Below, piece after piece: positions 63,463 to 64,000 of a stretch of 64,000 nt of DNA. Origin of the DNA: CAWJNF01 sp963844235. Its GTDB lineage: Bacteria; Actinomycetota; Thermoleophilia; Gaiellales; Gaiellaceae. Below the pieces are notes generated by a model, which was given only the letters and a program-made list of their open reading frames with translations, had not been told where the DNA came from and made no database searches. Position 1 is the first letter of the stretch. Each line of letters opens with the position of its first letter. The stretch is taken from the NCBI GenBank assembly GCA_963844235.1, contig CAWJNF010000006.1, forward strand, positions 248,001 through 312,000. The letters run 5' to 3'. A program made the position numbers and the translations under genes.

Positions 63463-64000
63463 GTGCGCTCGCTCCCGATGTACTGGCGGATCCTGCGAGA
63501 GCAGGAGCGACCGTTCAAGTTCGTCGTCTCGCGACTTCTCATGCGAACTGGAATCTCGCGGTTCTTCCTTATCCGGCGCGCGGACTTTCGCCTCAGGTTC
63601 TACCCCACCCATGTCTCGGCGAGGCTTTGGCTGGACCCCCAGTACCACGGGGATTTCGACGAGGAGCTCTTCCTTCGCCGCTACCTCCGTGCGGGCGACA
63701 CCGTCATCGACGCAGGCGCGAACATCGGCTTCACGACGCTGGTCGCCACAGTCACTGTCGGCGATCACGGCAGGGTCATCGCGGTGGAGCCGCATCCGCG
63801 CATCTTCTCGTATCTCGATGGCAACGTTCGACTCAATCGGGTCTCCGTGGAGCGCCACAACGTCGCCGTTGGTCACCGGAGCGGGCAGATACACCTGAGC
63901 GACGCGGAAGACGAGTGCGTGAACGCCGTCACGGGAGACGCCCGTGGGCTACGAGCCCCCCTGGCGAGGCTCGACGAGCTCGCAGCCGGCGCAGGCCCCA
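63463..64000 (+). CDS. FkbM-family methyltransferase, 3' end beyond window
   Basis: Open to the window edge (179 residues seen). GTG 63463 or ATG 63478 (MYWRILREQERPFKFVVSRL) lies 14-29 bases after the previous stop. Motif I is DTVIDAGANIGFTTLVATVT, followed by GRVIAVEPHPRIFSYLDGNV. This is the FkbM pattern seen also at 13687, but without the DUF4214-like leader. The basic, amphipathic N-terminus may sit near the membrane. The catalytic C-terminal signature is outside the window. It is probably a sugar or lipid O-methyltransferase. Confidence 0.85.
   Translation, partial: MRSLPMYWRILREQERPFKFVVSRLLMRTGISRFFLIRRADFRLRFYPTHVSARLWLDPQYHGDFDEELFLRRYLRAGDTVIDAGANIGFTTLVATVTVGDHGRVIAVEPHPRIFSYLDGNVRLNRVSVERHNVAVGHRSGQIHLSDAEDECVNAVTGDARGLRAPLARLDELAAGAGP

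Noticed and set aside
1..64000. tRNA, rRNA, integrase or prophage genes
   Set aside because: No cloverleaf with a GTTCGA-type T-loop and CCA-side stem, no rRNA segments and no phage or integrase motifs were noticed on reading.

Overview
The window is GC-rich DNA (roughly two thirds G+C by eye) with many GTG starts and purine-rich ribosome binding sites. Protein styles and gene content suggest a free-living aerobic actinobacterium, perhaps of the Thermoleophilia/Gaiellales type. That placement is an inference from style, not from a marker gene. I found no rRNA, tRNA, CRISPR array, transposase or integrase.

Region 1 (0.1-27 kb) is a cell-surface polysaccharide locus. It holds a secreted glycosidase, a nucleotide-sugar oxidoreductase and an RfbC-like epimerase, GT2, GT4 and GT8-type glycosyltransferases, methyltransferases with coiled-coil or accessory domains, a three-module GT4 protein, FkbM methylation, a 4,6-dehydratase pair including Gmd, the ABC exporter Wzm/Wzt (Wzt has a C-terminal cargo-binding domain), an O-antigen-ligase-like protein, a GT-C-like membrane protein and a flippase-like membrane protein. 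GDP-mannose-derived sugars would be polymerised in the cytoplasm, capped or modified by methyltransferases and exported by Wzm/Wzt. Between 1.4 and 16.3 kb many genes are broken by single-base frame changes although the protein sequence on both sides stays conserved. Either the base calls contain indels or the locus is decaying. Coordinates for those genes are given for the whole reconstructed gene.

Region 2 (27-51 kb) is metabolic and mostly intact: glycolate oxidase GlcD/E/F, an ankyrin protein, a sulfur module (metallo-beta-lactamase/rhodanese, rhodanese, a fused PsrB-PsrC, a molybdopterin oxidoreductase, a SulP transporter with STAS), 2-oxoglutarate dehydrogenase E1, a cold-shock protein, two M23-like proteins facing each other, a cyclic-nucleotide-binding protein, a LOG-family protein and dihydropyrimidinase. 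This region is peppered with a family of short palindromic elements whose outer ends are GTAGGGGC and GCCCCTAC. They lie between genes, inside two coding regions, and at gene ends, where they supply stop codons or appear to have replaced a start.

Region 3 (51.7-64 kb) is rich in duplications and encodes secreted proteins: an RTX remnant, two copies of a GT2 gene in inverted orientation 6 kb apart, two tandem GH16-like secreted proteins sharing about 0.9 kb of apparently identical DNA, a GT2 fused to a Pro/Gly/Gln-rich repeat region built of 63-bp units, a large sorbosone/glucose-dehydrogenase-like secreted protein, and a partial FkbM methyltransferase at the window edge. One roughly 125-residue beta-type domain (core motif YLGDDHYS) occurs four times in three of these proteins.
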